From: Phycomyces nitens
Taxonomy: Eukaryota; Mucoromycota; Mucoromycetes; Mucorales; Phycomycetaceae
Length of the DNA stretch: 64,000 nt
Direction: 5' to 3'
NCBI GenBank assembly: GCA_022702545.1
Contig: JAHRBC010000002.1
Location: 4,402,001-4,466,000, forward strand
The position numbers and the translations under genes were made by a program. Position 1 is the first letter of the stretch. Every line of letters starts with the position of its first letter. The notes beneath the pieces are model-generated. The model did no database searches. It was not told the DNA's origin and saw only the letters and a program-made list of their open reading frames with translations. Shown one piece after another: positions 45,201 to 55,605 of the stretch.

Positions 45201-46098
45201 TAAAATTTCAAATAAGCATATATAAGACTGTATATTAAAAAAGCATACTAATTGATCCAAGGAAAGAACTCAGTTTTCCAGAGTAGTTTCTGAATCATTG
45301 GTACCAGTATCCCCTCTTTCTTTTCTATGCTTCTCTTTGATTTGTTTTCTGGAGTCCCGAACAAAGTTTCTGATTGTAGATATACCAACTGGGTGGGTGC
45401 TGGGATCACTCTTGTTGACTTCGTCTTGAACCATATCCCATGCCTTGATGATATTGCCTTGTAATTGCTCAAAAGGACGGTATTCAAGCATAGCTTCAAT
45501 GCAAGCTAGCTTTCTTACATCATTGAGCTTTCCACGTTTTGCAGATGGCTCTAAACTTCCTTCAACAAATTGCAAGTTGTTGGGGTTGTTGTCAACTGAT
45601 TTTCCAGACATTTGAGTAAATATGAAAAGATATATAAGTGTAAGAGTGAATAGAACAAGATAGAATAATATGAATGCCCTTTATAAATTTCAAATTTGTA
45701 TTATATTTGGCGATATAAAAGCATGCTTATAATGTGGTTGATTGGTTTATTTTAAAAGCAAGTTAGTAAAAACGTTTTTAATATTATTAATAAAAACAGG
45801 CCGAATTTTTAATAATCCTGTGTAACATTTGTTTAAAAATTACTTTTATGGCTATTAAAAAGAATCCCCAAATGTCTCTATTATTTAAATAAATTTTTTT
45901 ATTGCTTTTGAATCATAAAATAATATTCTAATGAATGTATACTAGTTCAATCAGTTGATTGAGTTGTTGGACTCGTACTTGCTCCTTGGCTTGGGTGTCA
46001 ACGTGCGCCAAATGCTCCCAAGAGTATTTGGCCGCGTTGCGGATTTAGCAGTCCCTGAGGGGCTTTCTTCCTCTCTTCCTCAATGGTCACTGAGATAA
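42262..46098 (+). CDS. ORF2, element 5 (intact, Harbinger inside intron 3)
   Basis: Exons 42262-42603 (342 nt), 42661-42966 (306), 43034-43219 (186) and 45946-46098 (153) total 329 codons including stop, open and all phase 0. The first exon starts MAPRSTPTSRSTDEQLQLLE with a short coiled-coil-like part and an Ala/Pro-rich tail. The second has NNRPRWRTEVHFNESPNKELV and a basic ARARKAGREAD end. The third has SMSEGESEDE and RPGWRSDE. The last is FNQLIELLDSYLLLGLGVN... ending PQWSLR. Intron 3 is ~2.7 kb because a complete Harbinger element sits in it; the other copies have introns of ~60-75 bp. If the intron is still spliced, the protein is unaffected. Function unknown. Confidence 0.78.
43226..43230. 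repeat. Flanking direct repeat TATTA of the Harbinger element, left
   Basis: TATTA directly before the terminal repeat, matched at 45879-45883. Confidence 0.8.
43495..44584 (+). CDS. PIF/Harbinger DDE transposase
   Basis: The frame is open from about 43495 to TAA 44582-44584. There is no in-frame ATG upstream of the conserved region, so an upstream exon or later start is likely and the 5' end is uncertain. The DDE_Tnp_4-type catalytic core is visible: first Asp in IIGFIDGTLN, second Asp in FAGSMHDQRML, Glu in VRECVEWEFG. A preceding helix-turn-helix-like stretch reads LRRLSYPGRYADLEHFF..NRSTLY. It would cut and paste the element together with the Myb-like partner on the opposite strand, whose stop lies 37 bp away. 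No stops or frameshifts in the core. Confidence 0.88.
44622..45611 (-). pseudogene. Harbinger Myb/SANT-like partner protein (one in-frame TGA)
   Basis: Exon 1 (45611 to about 45250) starts MSGKSVDNNPNNLQF and has a Myb/trihelix-like domain (CIEAMLEYRPFEQLQGNIIK..WDMVQDEVN) followed by RNFVRDSRKQIKEKHRKE. Exon 2 (45182-44622) starts MTAVELKKSKDDEDAAQSIA and has a strong Lys/Glu/Gln coiled coil with repeated ELREVKQ heptads. A TGA at 45272-45270 lies just before the GTATGC donor. The homologue at 63577 continues through this point, so the TGA is probably a mutation. In this superfamily the Myb-like protein binds terminal repeats and helps import the transposase into the nucleus. Confidence 0.8.
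45879..45883. repeat. Flanking direct repeat TATTA of the Harbinger element, right
   Basis: TATTA directly after the right terminal repeat. Removing the element and one copy rejoins intron 3 of ORF2. Confidence 0.8.
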
Positions 46099-46202
46099 TA
46101 AAACGTTTTCTTTTTCTCTTAATTTTCACCCTGTTTCACATATGCGCTATTTGGACTATATGTATATTTTACTTGGCTTTGTTTTGTTTTTTGCTTCTTT
46201 AA

Positions 46203-46219
46203 AAGAGAGAGAGAGAGAG
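46203..46219. repeat. (GA)n microsatellite
   Basis: Short GA run in the 3' flank of the element 5 transposase. Confidence 0.8.
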
Positions 46220-46236
46220 AAAAGTTTTATTTGTAT

Positions 46237-48558
46237 TTATGCATATATTTTTTTTGGCAGTGGAATGACCAGCATCCTTGCGTTGTTTTCAATTTTTAAT
46301 TCGGCCGTAGCCACTTCCAAGAGAATCCTGTGCACTGGCAAGATGCTGTCGAACGTGTTTGGTGCAAAACCAGGGAGGCAGACGTCAACTTGCTCAACTG
46401 GTCTGAGATTGTCAGGATCTGGAACAAGCCAGTGGACGAATGCAAACACATGTTGCTTGTGGTGGAAATGAGGGCGGCTGTTGGAGGGGCTGGGAGGAGG
46501 AACGAAGTTGTGGGCGAACAGGTATTGGATTTCTCCTGTGTACGCGTTTGTCTTTCTACTCTCGAAATCCAGAAAAAGAGCTTGGATATATGACCCGCAA
46601 CTGCCAGATCCACCTTTGCCCTTGTATGTCTGACCAAGAAGATCAATGGCCTTGATCTTTGTGATTCGGTCATTGACAAAGAATGGTGATGAAGATGCAT
46701 GGAGGTAGTCAACAAGGTGCTCATTGTCATATGCTCTCTTGTAATATTCTAGGAGATGGGGATAGTCGATATCACCCATCTGTGTTGTTGCTGTTGCTGT
46801 TGGTAAAGGTAATGCTGACGGAGGGAGAGCTTCGTTACCCTTAATCGTAAGACTGACATCCAACGAGGCTTGCAGGAATGCGTCAAGACGGAAATGGCGT
46901 TGAGGTGCTGGTGCTGGGGCTGGGGCTACTATAAAAGTATTGGACAAGGAGGTGAGTTTTTCAATAGTACTTTGAAGGGGACTTGGCTCTGACATGTAAG
47001 TCTTTGCACAAGATCACCCTTATACATATTTTCAGTAAAACTTTTTATGTATGTTGATTCAAACCCATCTCTCCTGTTTATATCAACATTCTTCAACAAC
47101 CCATTATATCGCTCGAACCCAAAGAGCCAATAACCATACACTGGTCCAAAATCACAAACAGTGTCGCGAAGATGGAGGTGTAGGTGCATGTTGCAGGTGA
47201 GGATGGTACTAGGGTATTGTTGTTCACACTCCCGACCGAACTTCTCCAGGTGACTATGGGCCTCATCAAGTTCGTCAAAAGTGATGGTAGGCTTGGTGAG
47301 GAGACGGCAGGCATCAACAAAGCTGATCCAATTCTTGAACTTTGTTCCAGAAAGAACAGGCCGCAGCAGAACAGGAGAGTAAATCAACACCCAGGACTTC
47401 CACTCGTCGGCTTTCATTCGGGGAAACCCCTTTCCGATCTTCGTCTTCAACATGGTATATCCCACAGGCAACACCATTGTCTCTGCCACCTTTTGCATCT
47501 GACAAAGATCCCGGTCTGTGATCAGACCACTGGCGGTCCATGTCTCGACCATCCTCTTGGCCGTACCCAGGAATAGGTTGTGCATGGGATCAATGATCGT
47601 TCCACGTACTAGATCAAAGTATCCAAGGCGGTGCAGCTGCGACCATCAAACACCATTTTCGACCTCCAGCTGGTGCCTTTCTGAGGGCGTACTTGCACTC
47701 TTCCACTCCTCAGCATGCACCCGGTTTTCTTCACCATTGGCAAGCCTCCACTTGACAAACTCGAACCCACGAAAGTCCACATGGCTCGTGCCTTCCAGAC
47801 GGGAGAAACTGCAACTGCACTTATAGCATGCCCGAGTGCTGTTATGGGCTGTGAAGCCACTAGTCTTCCTGGCAGCAGGGATGTCGCAGGCGACCATCAT
47901 CAAGGCAGCATGGACAACCACAGAAGAAGGGCACTCAAACGTTGGGATGGAAACACCAACGTACAGCTGGTTCAGGTCATTGACCAGCGGCTCCAGGTAG
48001 CTGTTTATCTCGTCTGATTTTGGCTCCTTCGGCCCAGGCATCAGGCCAACAAGGATGATATTCTCGGGCTTGAACTGCTCAGCCCTAGGAAGATTGTTTA
48101 TTGCCAAGTAGATTGCTCCACAGGAATAAGTCACCCCATCGAATGGCTGAAACCAATCGATGTTCAATGTCAGCATCAATGAACGTGGGTCAGCGACAAA
48201 GGAGACACCATCCTTATCCTTCAGGTCCTTCCACATGGCACCATCGTACACATCGCACATGGTGTCCATGACCTTAAGCTCTTTGTTCCAATGGCGGATA
48301 TTGGCCTCAAAATCCGGGCGGAGGAAAAGGACACTCAACGCCTGCTTGACGGACTGATAGTGGAATTGGCGTCTTGGAACCAAAGTACCAGAAGAGGACG
48401 CCTTCATCAACTTGCACCCACAGGAAGAGCGGGAACCAACCTTGGATGAGTTACAGAACTCAGGAACAGACCCAGCTTCCTCGTACACCTTGTGGCAATC
48501 CTGGCACACAACAGATTTCTTTATTCCTTTGGTCAAGGCTGAGAAACCCGTCATCTTT
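46237..48558 (-). pseudogene. Tnp2-like transposase, element 5 (truncated, one stop, one frameshift)
   Basis: On the minus strand the protein begins mid-domain at MTGFSALTKGIKKSVVCQDC (48554) and shows NIDWFQPFD, MPGPKEPKSDEIN, ARKTSGF, CYKCSCSFSRL, DPMHNLFLGTAKRMVE, MKADEWKSW, FGPVYGYWLFGFERYNGLLK and a C-terminus LVIPLPKKIYA. A TGA near 47646 (ENGV-stop-WSQLH) is at a CGA position in element 3. A one-base shift near 46960 separates the C-terminal segment (46995-46237). The first three exons and about 75 residues of the long exon are missing because the frame ends at 48558, where element 3 begins. Confidence 0.88.
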
Positions 48559-48800
48559 CACTGGGAAAACGGTGGGCTATTCTACTGTGCACAGTTAACT
48601 GAGAACGTGGAGAAAGCTGAAGCAAATTTGCAACTCAACACGTTTTTTTGTGATCACCTTGAAAATATTGTTTTATTGTATTTAATTGGCTCGGATATAA
48701 AGAACAGGAGATAATATTTTTATACTCTTATAAAACCGTAGCAAATAAAGCATATGTAACACTTGTTTCCTTTTTGTTTAAACTTCAATACACAAATACC

Positions 48801-51800
48801 ATGTCTTCTACTTCCGATGTCTACAATGAGAAGTGCTTTTGCCCTAGATGCAGTACAAGCAAGAATGGTTACAGTCTTGTCCAGAAACTGACTGCTCAAC
48901 GTCATGCAAAGAGAGCAAGATTAGAGCGTCTTGAAAATTGCGAAAGGGGCAAGTTACTTTTGTAAACACTCTATGAATTGTATCATAATATATTTTACTA
49001 GAAATCTCCTCTCAACGCAATATGATAGATGTTGATTTTGAACGTAAGGATTATTTATTGGCATAGCAATAGAAACTAAATAACTACTATATTCTATATC
49101 TGGCTACCTTGTTCCATAAAGTCAGGTCCTCAGATGTACTTGGTGATCAGGAGAACTCGCCGTTTTTGGAAGCTGATCCTTTTGCCGATCATGGCGAAAT
49201 TGGTGCTGACAATGAGGCTAATGCCGATGCCGATGCTGATGCCGATGCCGATGAGAATGAGATGGACGGTGGTGATGATGACGACGAGGGCGATTTGGAA
49301 GAGATCGAAGTTGAGGAGTTGGATGGTGAAGGTCAGTGTTAAATAGAGAAAAAGCCTAAAAAATTGGGTGTTAATATTTTCCATTTTAAAATAGATCCTT
49401 TTGCCTCCCCAAATGCCTGAAAACCCAGTGCACAGGTTCATCGCCATTTCTGTTGTCCTGTTTGCATCCCGTTATGTGGTTGACAAGGGCGCCGTTGTCT
49501 TGATCGAGTTTGTCAACAAGCTCTTGACAATCTATGATCAAGATTTCCAACTGCCCACAAGCCTGCTTGGTCTGCAGCGCATGACAGGATTTTCAGCCAT
49601 GTCCCAAGGAATAAGGAAATCTGTTGTGTGCCAGGATTGTCACAAGGTGTACGAGGAAGCTGGGTCTGTTCCCCTTCGGTGCGATTTCCAGAAGCCAGGA
49701 GCACGTTCCTCTTGCGATTCCCAGTTGATGAAGGTGTCATCATCAGGTGCTTTGGTAGCCAGACGCCAATACAACTACCATTCTGTCAAGCAGGCGTTGA
49801 GAGTGTTTTTCCTCCGCCCAGATTTCGAAGCAAGAATCCGCCATTGGAACAAGGAGCTGAAGGTCGAAGACACGATGTGCGATGTGTATGACGGCGCCAT
49901 GTGGAAGGAGCTCAAGGACTCGAATGGTGTTTCTTTCGTCCAAGACCCACGTTCTCTCATGCTGACATTGAACGTTGACTGGTTCCAGCCGTTCGATGGG
50001 GTGACCTATTCCTGTGGTGCGATCTACTTGGCCGTCAACAATCTTCCTAGGGCTGAGCGATTCAAGGCAGAGAACATCATTCTTGTTGGACTTATGCCTG
50101 GGCCCAAGGAACCAAAATCTGACGAGATCAACCACTATCTCAAGCCGTTGGTGGACGATTTGGAAGAGCTGTACGTTGGTGTGAAGATGCGAACTGCCGA
50201 GTGTTCATCAGGTGTTACCGTCCGTGCTGCGTTGTTTATGGTGGCGTGCGACATTCCAGCTGCCAGAAAGACGAGTGGGTTTACTTCCCACAACAGCACC
50301 CATGCATGCTTCAAGTGTAGTCGTGGTTTCTCTCGTTTGGACGGAACAAACAGCGTTGACTTTCGTGGCTTCGACTCTGCACAGTGGTCCCTTCGCAGTG
50401 GTGTCGAAAATCGGTTGCATGCTGAGGTGTGGAAGAGTGCCAGTACGCCCTCAGAAAGGCATCAGCTGGAAATCGAAAATGGCGTTCGATGGTCCCAGTT
50501 GCATCGCCTTGGATACTTTGACGTTGTTCGCTGCACGATCATTGATCCCATGCACAATCTCTTCTTGGGTACGGCCAAGCGAATGGTCGAGAGGTGGATT
50601 GACAATGGCCTGATCACAGACCGTGATCTTGCTGCCATGCAAAAGACTGCCGAGTCTATGGTTCTGCCGGCCGATTATGCTGTCCTCAAAGGCAAGATCG
50701 GAAAAGGCTTTTCCTACATGAAAGCAGACGAGTGGAAGTCCTGGGTCCTCGTATACTCTCCAGTCCTGTTGAAAGGTGTGCTCCCTCCTGACAACTTCAA
50801 CAACTGGATCAGCTTCGTTGATGCCTGCCGCCTTTTGGTCAAGCCAGCAATCTCGTTTTCCGAGGCAACCGATGCCCACGATTTCCTGGAAACGTTCGGT
50901 CGAAGATGTCAGTCCCTATATCCTGCGAATCTTCTCACTTGTAACATGCACCTACACCTTCATCTTCATACCATTATTCGTGATTTTGGACCAGTGTACG
51001 GTTATTGGCTGTTTTCATTTGAGAGATACAATGGATTGTTAAAAAACATCAAGACCAACAGACGAGACGGCTTTGAGTCCACCTACATGAAGAACTTTAT
51101 TAATGATGCATACAAGGGCGATTATGTATCTTCTGTTCTTCAATGTCCCAGTCAAACCCCCTTCCGCCCCTTTATGTCCAAGCTTACCTCCTCCTCCTAT
51201 GCCCCATCCTATGCCCCATCCCATGCCTCCTCCCATGCCTCCTCCTATGCCCCCTCCTATGCCATGTCTCAAGGCCCTTTCCGGTTGAGAGCATTTATGC
51301 AATCCTCTATGAATCCACTCTCTATCAAAGGCAACGAACCTCTCCCTCCTTCTGTGTTGCCACTCTCTATGAAACCGTATGAATCAATGAACGACCTTGA
51401 ATATCCCTATCTCTTGGAACACTATAAGCTCGTATATGCAAAGCCAGATTTAGTGGATTACCGACATGCCTCATCTTCGCCGTATTTTGTTGACAACCAA
51501 ATATGCAAGATCGCGTCTATCGATCTCCTTGGCCAGTCATACAAAGGCAAGAAGGGTACTGTCGGTCATGGTTCTTATGTTCAAGCTCTGTTCTCTGGAA
51601 ATGACGACGAAAATCCGACTGCGTACACAGGCGAGATTCAATATATGTTTGTCCATTCCCAGTCTATGCCCCCTATGTCTCATGGCCGACTAAATCGTCA
51701 TCACAATAAGCAACATGTTTTCGCGTACGTTCGCTGGTTTGTCTTTGATTCCGAGCGTACAAGAGAACATGAAAGTGTTGACATTTGTAGGCCACAATTT

Positions 51801-51932
51801 TCTCCAGCCAACTACCACAGTATTGTGCCTGTACATCGCATTCTGTTAGAAGTAACACTGGCTGAACATATGACCCAAAATAATGTAAAGAAGATACTGG
51901 TTATCCCTTTACTTAAAAAAATATATGCTTAA
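48801..51932 (+). pseudogene. Tnp2-like transposase, element 3 (nearly intact)
   Basis: Exons: 48801-48948 (148 nt, same length as in elements 1 and 4, using a GC donor), 49002-49043, 49122-49331 (210 nt, acidic, with an Asp-Ala repeat near residues 35-45 and VEELDGEG) and 49395-51932. The long exon is open for about 840 codons with all family motifs, from VVDKGAVVLIEFVN to LVIPLLKKIYA. It has two bases fewer than elements 1, 2 and 4 between the acceptor and MPENPVHRF. Spliced as in its relatives, it would therefore be out of frame at the start of exon 4. Translation from the internal ATG at 49413 could still make the core. A Ser-Tyr-Ala-Pro minisatellite (15-bp unit) lies at 51190-51270. Confidence 0.85.
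51190..51270. repeat. 15-bp coding minisatellite in the element 3 transposase
   Basis: Repeated TCCTATGCCCCATCC-like units encode alternating Ser-Tyr-Ala-Pro and Ser-His-Ala-Ser. Element 1 has a Thr-Pro repeat at the same place, so this linker tolerates repeat expansion. Confidence 0.85.
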
Positions 51933-52075
51933 GTTTTAATAAAATATGTCTTTACTCATTTTTAAACAAGATTGCATACCAGAATAAAATAAACAAGTAT
52001 AGGATTTGAATGAGTCTTTAGGATTGAGTGCATGAGAGGAGCAAAGATGAGGTTTTTTTATTTTTTTTAAATTTT

Positions 52076-53286
52076 TTAATTTCTAATGGCCCATTCAGGC
52101 GGGGGAGGGACCATTCCCTCCGGGACTGCTACTTCGTCAACGCGGCCAAACTTTCGACGAAGCATCTGACGATGTCTTGTTCCCAAGCCGGCAAGCACGT
52201 AGTCATCGACGAGTTCAAGGAAATGATTGAACTAAAATATTCATTAGTATTCTATAAAAATAATAAACAATATTCTTTGCGAATTTATTTACCTCGTTGC
52301 TTCGCCAGCTTGGGCGCGCAGTGAGGATGCGACGCCCGAACGAAGCATCGCTCCCCTCATCGTCAGACTCACCCTCAGACATTGCTGCCTTTTGGATGAG
52401 ATTGCTGCAGTCCCGGTCCATTTCTTGGTCAATCGCCGCCTTGTTATTGGAGTATGCCTCCCGGCGGCGAGTGAGATGCTGATGAAATATATGATTGTCA
52501 ATTGAGTTAATAGGAATCCTTTTCATAATAAAAATAATAACTCACGTCCGCCTGACGGCCATTTCTTCTTGAGCGAGCATTCGCTTCTGCTCGCTTCTCA
52601 AAAGACTTCTTCTCCTGAGTCCGCCTTCCATTGAAGTTGGTGTATATATACCGGCGGAGGTCAGGGTACCTCAACCCAGACTCGAGAAACCTTGGCTGGA
52701 GATAGGCCATTATCTCGAGTACCAACTCTTTGTTGGGACTCTCGTTAAAGGCCACGTCCGTTCTCCAGCTAGGCTTTCGGTTGTTAGCCTCAACCAAGTC
52801 TGGGTTGTTGGACCTGAAGTTTTGGGTCTTCAGGTAGCGTCTGATGAAGCCCTAATATATTTTTAGAAGGTATTAGACTAGCAATATATTTCAATAGTAT
52901 ATACTCACATACGCGCGGTTGGTTTCCTGCATTTGAGGAGCTTCAAACGCAGCAAGTGCAACCACAGTGGGGGAGAGAGGAGCAGCAGCAACGGGAGCAG
53001 CAACAATGAGGGCAGCAACAATGGGGGCAGCAGCAACGGAAGCAGCAGCAACGGGGGCAGAAGAAGTTGCCCCAGGGACATTTCCAAAACCATCCAAGAT
53101 GGCAATGGTACTGGCACCATCTTGGATGATAACACCAAGCCTGGTGTCCATAGTGGCTAGCCTGGTGCCAACAGAACGCACCTCTCCAGTCACATTGGAC
53201 AAACCAGCCTCCACACTGGTCAATCTGTCCATCAATTCCCTGAACTCGTCGGTTGTTCGAGGAGCAATTGCACGTCTGTTTGCCAT
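52076..53286 (-). CDS. ORF2, element 3 (intact)
   Basis: Exons 53286-52909 (378 nt), 52851-52546 (306), 52478-52293 (186) and 52231-52076 (156) give 341 residues with all introns in phase 0 and no stop. It starts MANRRAIAPRTTDEFRELMD, with a heptad-rich N-terminus and an Ala/Val/Pro-rich low-complexity segment. The second exon carries NNRKPSWRTDVAFNESPNKELV and a basic EANARSRRNGRQAD end. The third has AAMSEGESDDEGSD followed by RPSWRSNE. The stop lies 144 bp from the transposase stop (convergent), and the start is about 420 bp from ORF3 (divergent). The invariant middle exon lengths across five elements argue for selection on this protein. Confidence 0.82.
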
Positions 53287-53702
53287 AATCTACAAAATAT
53301 CAAATAATAATTTTCAATTGTTAATTGTCTTTATTTCATGGGATCTCATATAAAATATGTAATGTCTTATACATACAATTGATATTTGTTTTATTGAAAG
53401 GTTTTGGGAAGCAGAAGGGTGTGTTGTGTGTGAACAGGCCTTTGAGAATATAAAATACAGAGTATTTATAAAAAAAGAGTTTGATGAGCGGATCCAAACA
53501 CTTCTTGTACACACTAATGAATGGCTCCATTTGTTTTTAGATTCTATCCATTACACCTATTCTGTCTCTGTTTCAAATTATATATCCTTGTATTCTTTTC
53601 TTTTTGCTCTTTTTTCCTTTCCCTCGTTTCCTATATCCGGGCCCATTTTTTCTTTCTTTTTTACACCTCTTTACACTAAAAATCGGCGGCTTCTTTATAA
53701 AC

Positions 53703-55605
53703 ATGCGCTCATTCCAATACATCCTGCCTGCATTGCTCATCCAAACAATCTGTGGTCAGTTGAATGTGCCTTTAGCATCTCGCAAATTATCCTGACTCTC
53801 TTTTTTTTATTTTATAGACCTCCTCAACTCACACAGCTTTATTATATGGTTCAATCATCAATATTGGGCTAAAAAATCTTTTTGTGTCAAACGATTTTCT
53901 ATTCTAACGTTGCTTATTTTATTGTAGACCACACCACCAATCACCCCATCTACCTCTTCCTTCATGTACGATTGTAATCATAATGGTAATATCTTTTTTT
54001 GGTCTTTATATTTTTTATAATATTATTCTGATCCTCTCTTTTTATCTTATAGCCTTCCGCCACTCACACAGTCTATTATATTGGTATCGTCATCAGTGTC
54101 ATGGTAAAAAAGAACCTTTTGGTGTCAAACTTTTTTCTCTAACGTTGTTTATTCTACTTGGGTCACCCCCATCACACCCTGTCCGTCTCTTCCATCATCT
54201 ACAACTGGTTATCATAATGGTAATGCCATTTCTTGGTCTATACTTTTCTATAATATTATTGTTATTCTCTCTTTTTATTTTATAGACATATTCCGTTCAC
54301 ACGCCTATTATATGGTATGGTCATCAGTGGCATGGTAAAAAATCGTGTCAAATAATTTTCCCCTTTAACGTTTCTTATTCTACTATAGACCGCCACCATC
54401 AATCACCCCATCTGGCTTCCCCATCATCCTCAACTGTTATCATAACGGTAATGCTGTCTCTTAGTCTTTCTACTTTCCATAACACTATTCTGATTCTCTC
54501 TTTTTATATTATAGATCTCCTCTACTCAAACGGTCTATTATATGGTATCGTCATTGATGGCTTGGTAAAAAATATTTTCGTGTCAAACTATTTTATCCTC
54601 TAACATTTCTTATTCTACTATAGACCGCCACCATCAATCACCCCATCTGGCTTCCCCATCATCCTCAACTGTTATCATAACGGTAATGCTGTCTCTTAGT
54701 CTTTCTACTTTCCATAACACTATTCTGATTCTCTCTTTTTATATTATAGATCTCCTCTACTCAAACGGTCTATTATATGGTATCGTCATTGATGGCTTGG
54801 TAAAAAATATTTTTGTGTCAAACTATTTTATCCTCTAATGTTTCTTATTCTACTATAGACCGCCGCCATCAATCACCCCATCTGGCTTCCCCATCATCCT
54901 CAACTGTTATCATAACGGTAATGCTGTCTCTTAGTCTTTATACTTTCCATAACACTATTCTGATTCTCTCTTTTTATCTTATAGACCTCCTCTACTCAAA
55001 CGGTCTATTATATGGTATTGTCATTGGTGGCTTGGTAAAAACTCTTCGTGTCAAACTATTTTCTCCTTTAACGTTTCTTATTCTACTATAGACCGCCACC
55101 ATCACTGTCCACCCCATCTGGCCCCTTCATCATCTACGACTGGTTATCATAATGGTAATGCCTTTTCTTGGTCTTTATCTCTTTCCATAATATTATTCTG
55201 GCTATTTACTAATATTGTTCTATACTCTTAATAAGAATCTATTGTTGGTCATCACGTAACATCCCTCTACTTAATTGTCAACTCTGTTTCTGGTATGTAA
55301 ATCGATTATTCTATTACCCAATTCACCCATACTAATTTACTTTACCCCATCTCTAGTCAATCTAATCATACAAGATGCCATGCCATGCCGCACAACTCAG
55401 CCCCACTTTGTCCGTTCTTATCCATCCCTTACAATGTAAGTATAAAATACCTCGCATCTTGAACAACACCCGCACTCTTGAATATATGTCACTAATATAA
55501 CTTTTATTGTATTAGAATACTGCCGCAACCACCCAAATCGCTGTCGGTCCCTATTTTCAGGTATTGTTCAGTAGTGAAGCACCCGATCCAAGTAGTATCA
55601 AGTAG
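53703..55605 (+). pseudogene. ORF3, micro-exon gene of element 3, with amplified exon pairs
   Basis: Exon 1 (53703-53754) starts ATG and encodes a hydrophobic, signal-like MRSFQYILPALLIQTIC, in phase with the next exon as in element 1. Alternating ~50-nt and ~59-66-nt exons follow, each framed by GTAA.. and ..TATAG. The terminal exons match elements 2 and 5 up to TAG 55603-55605. Damage is visible. The donor after the second exon (near 53868) is lost, one acceptor near 54163 reads CTTGGG, and the 74-nt exon has a 5-bp ATGCC duplication near 55385. The third-last exon has an in-frame TAA. This copy therefore looks degenerate as a single coding gene. No known protein family. Confidence 0.45.
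53928..55155 (+). repeat. Tandem array of ~235-bp exon-pair units in ORF3 of element 3
   Basis: The longer exon of each unit starts at 53928, about 54163, 54389, 54624, 54859 and 55092, giving a period of 226-235 bp. Units at 54389, 54624 and 54859 are almost identical. Each unit holds one ~59-nt exon, an intron, one 50-nt exon and a second intron, with splice signals kept. Elements 1 and 5 have one such pair and element 2 has two. Confidence 0.88.

Larger units (their letters stand above)
43231..45878 (+). mobile_element. PIF/Harbinger element (complete, two genes)
   Basis: 2648 bp with perfect 17-bp terminal inverted repeats GAGACATTTGGGGATTC, flanked on both sides by TATTA (43226-43230 and 45879-45883). 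It encodes a DDE transposase (+) and a Myb/SANT-like protein (-) in convergent orientation, the standard two-gene Harbinger layout. PIF/Harbinger usually duplicates 3 bp (TWA), so the 5-bp match may include part of the terminal repeat or a chance extension. Confidence 0.93.
40660..48558 (-). mobile_element. CACTA-like element 5 (carries a Harbinger; 5' end of transposase lost)
   Basis: The left terminus CACTGGGAAAACGGTAAAAG at 40660 matches the terminus of element 3 (48559, CACTGGGAAAACGGTGGG). Gene order, read on the minus strand, is Tnp2-like transposase (48558-46237), convergent ORF2 (+, 42262-46098) and ORF3 (-, 41916-41184). A 2648-bp Harbinger element occupies the third intron of ORF2. 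The right end is missing: the transposase stops at 48558 where element 3 begins, and the missing part is not on the far side of element 3. Confidence 0.82.

Noticed and set aside
54060..54345. Internal CAGTG sequences in element 3 as alternative right termini
   Set aside because: They fall inside repeated ORF3 exons and lack the AAAAC..GTGGG continuation seen at 48559 and 56130.
53928..55155. CRISPR-like or satellite array at the 235-bp repeats
   Set aside because: Repeat and spacer sizes are wrong for CRISPR and the host is eukaryotic. The units contain paired splice signals and align to single-copy ORF3 exons in other elements.
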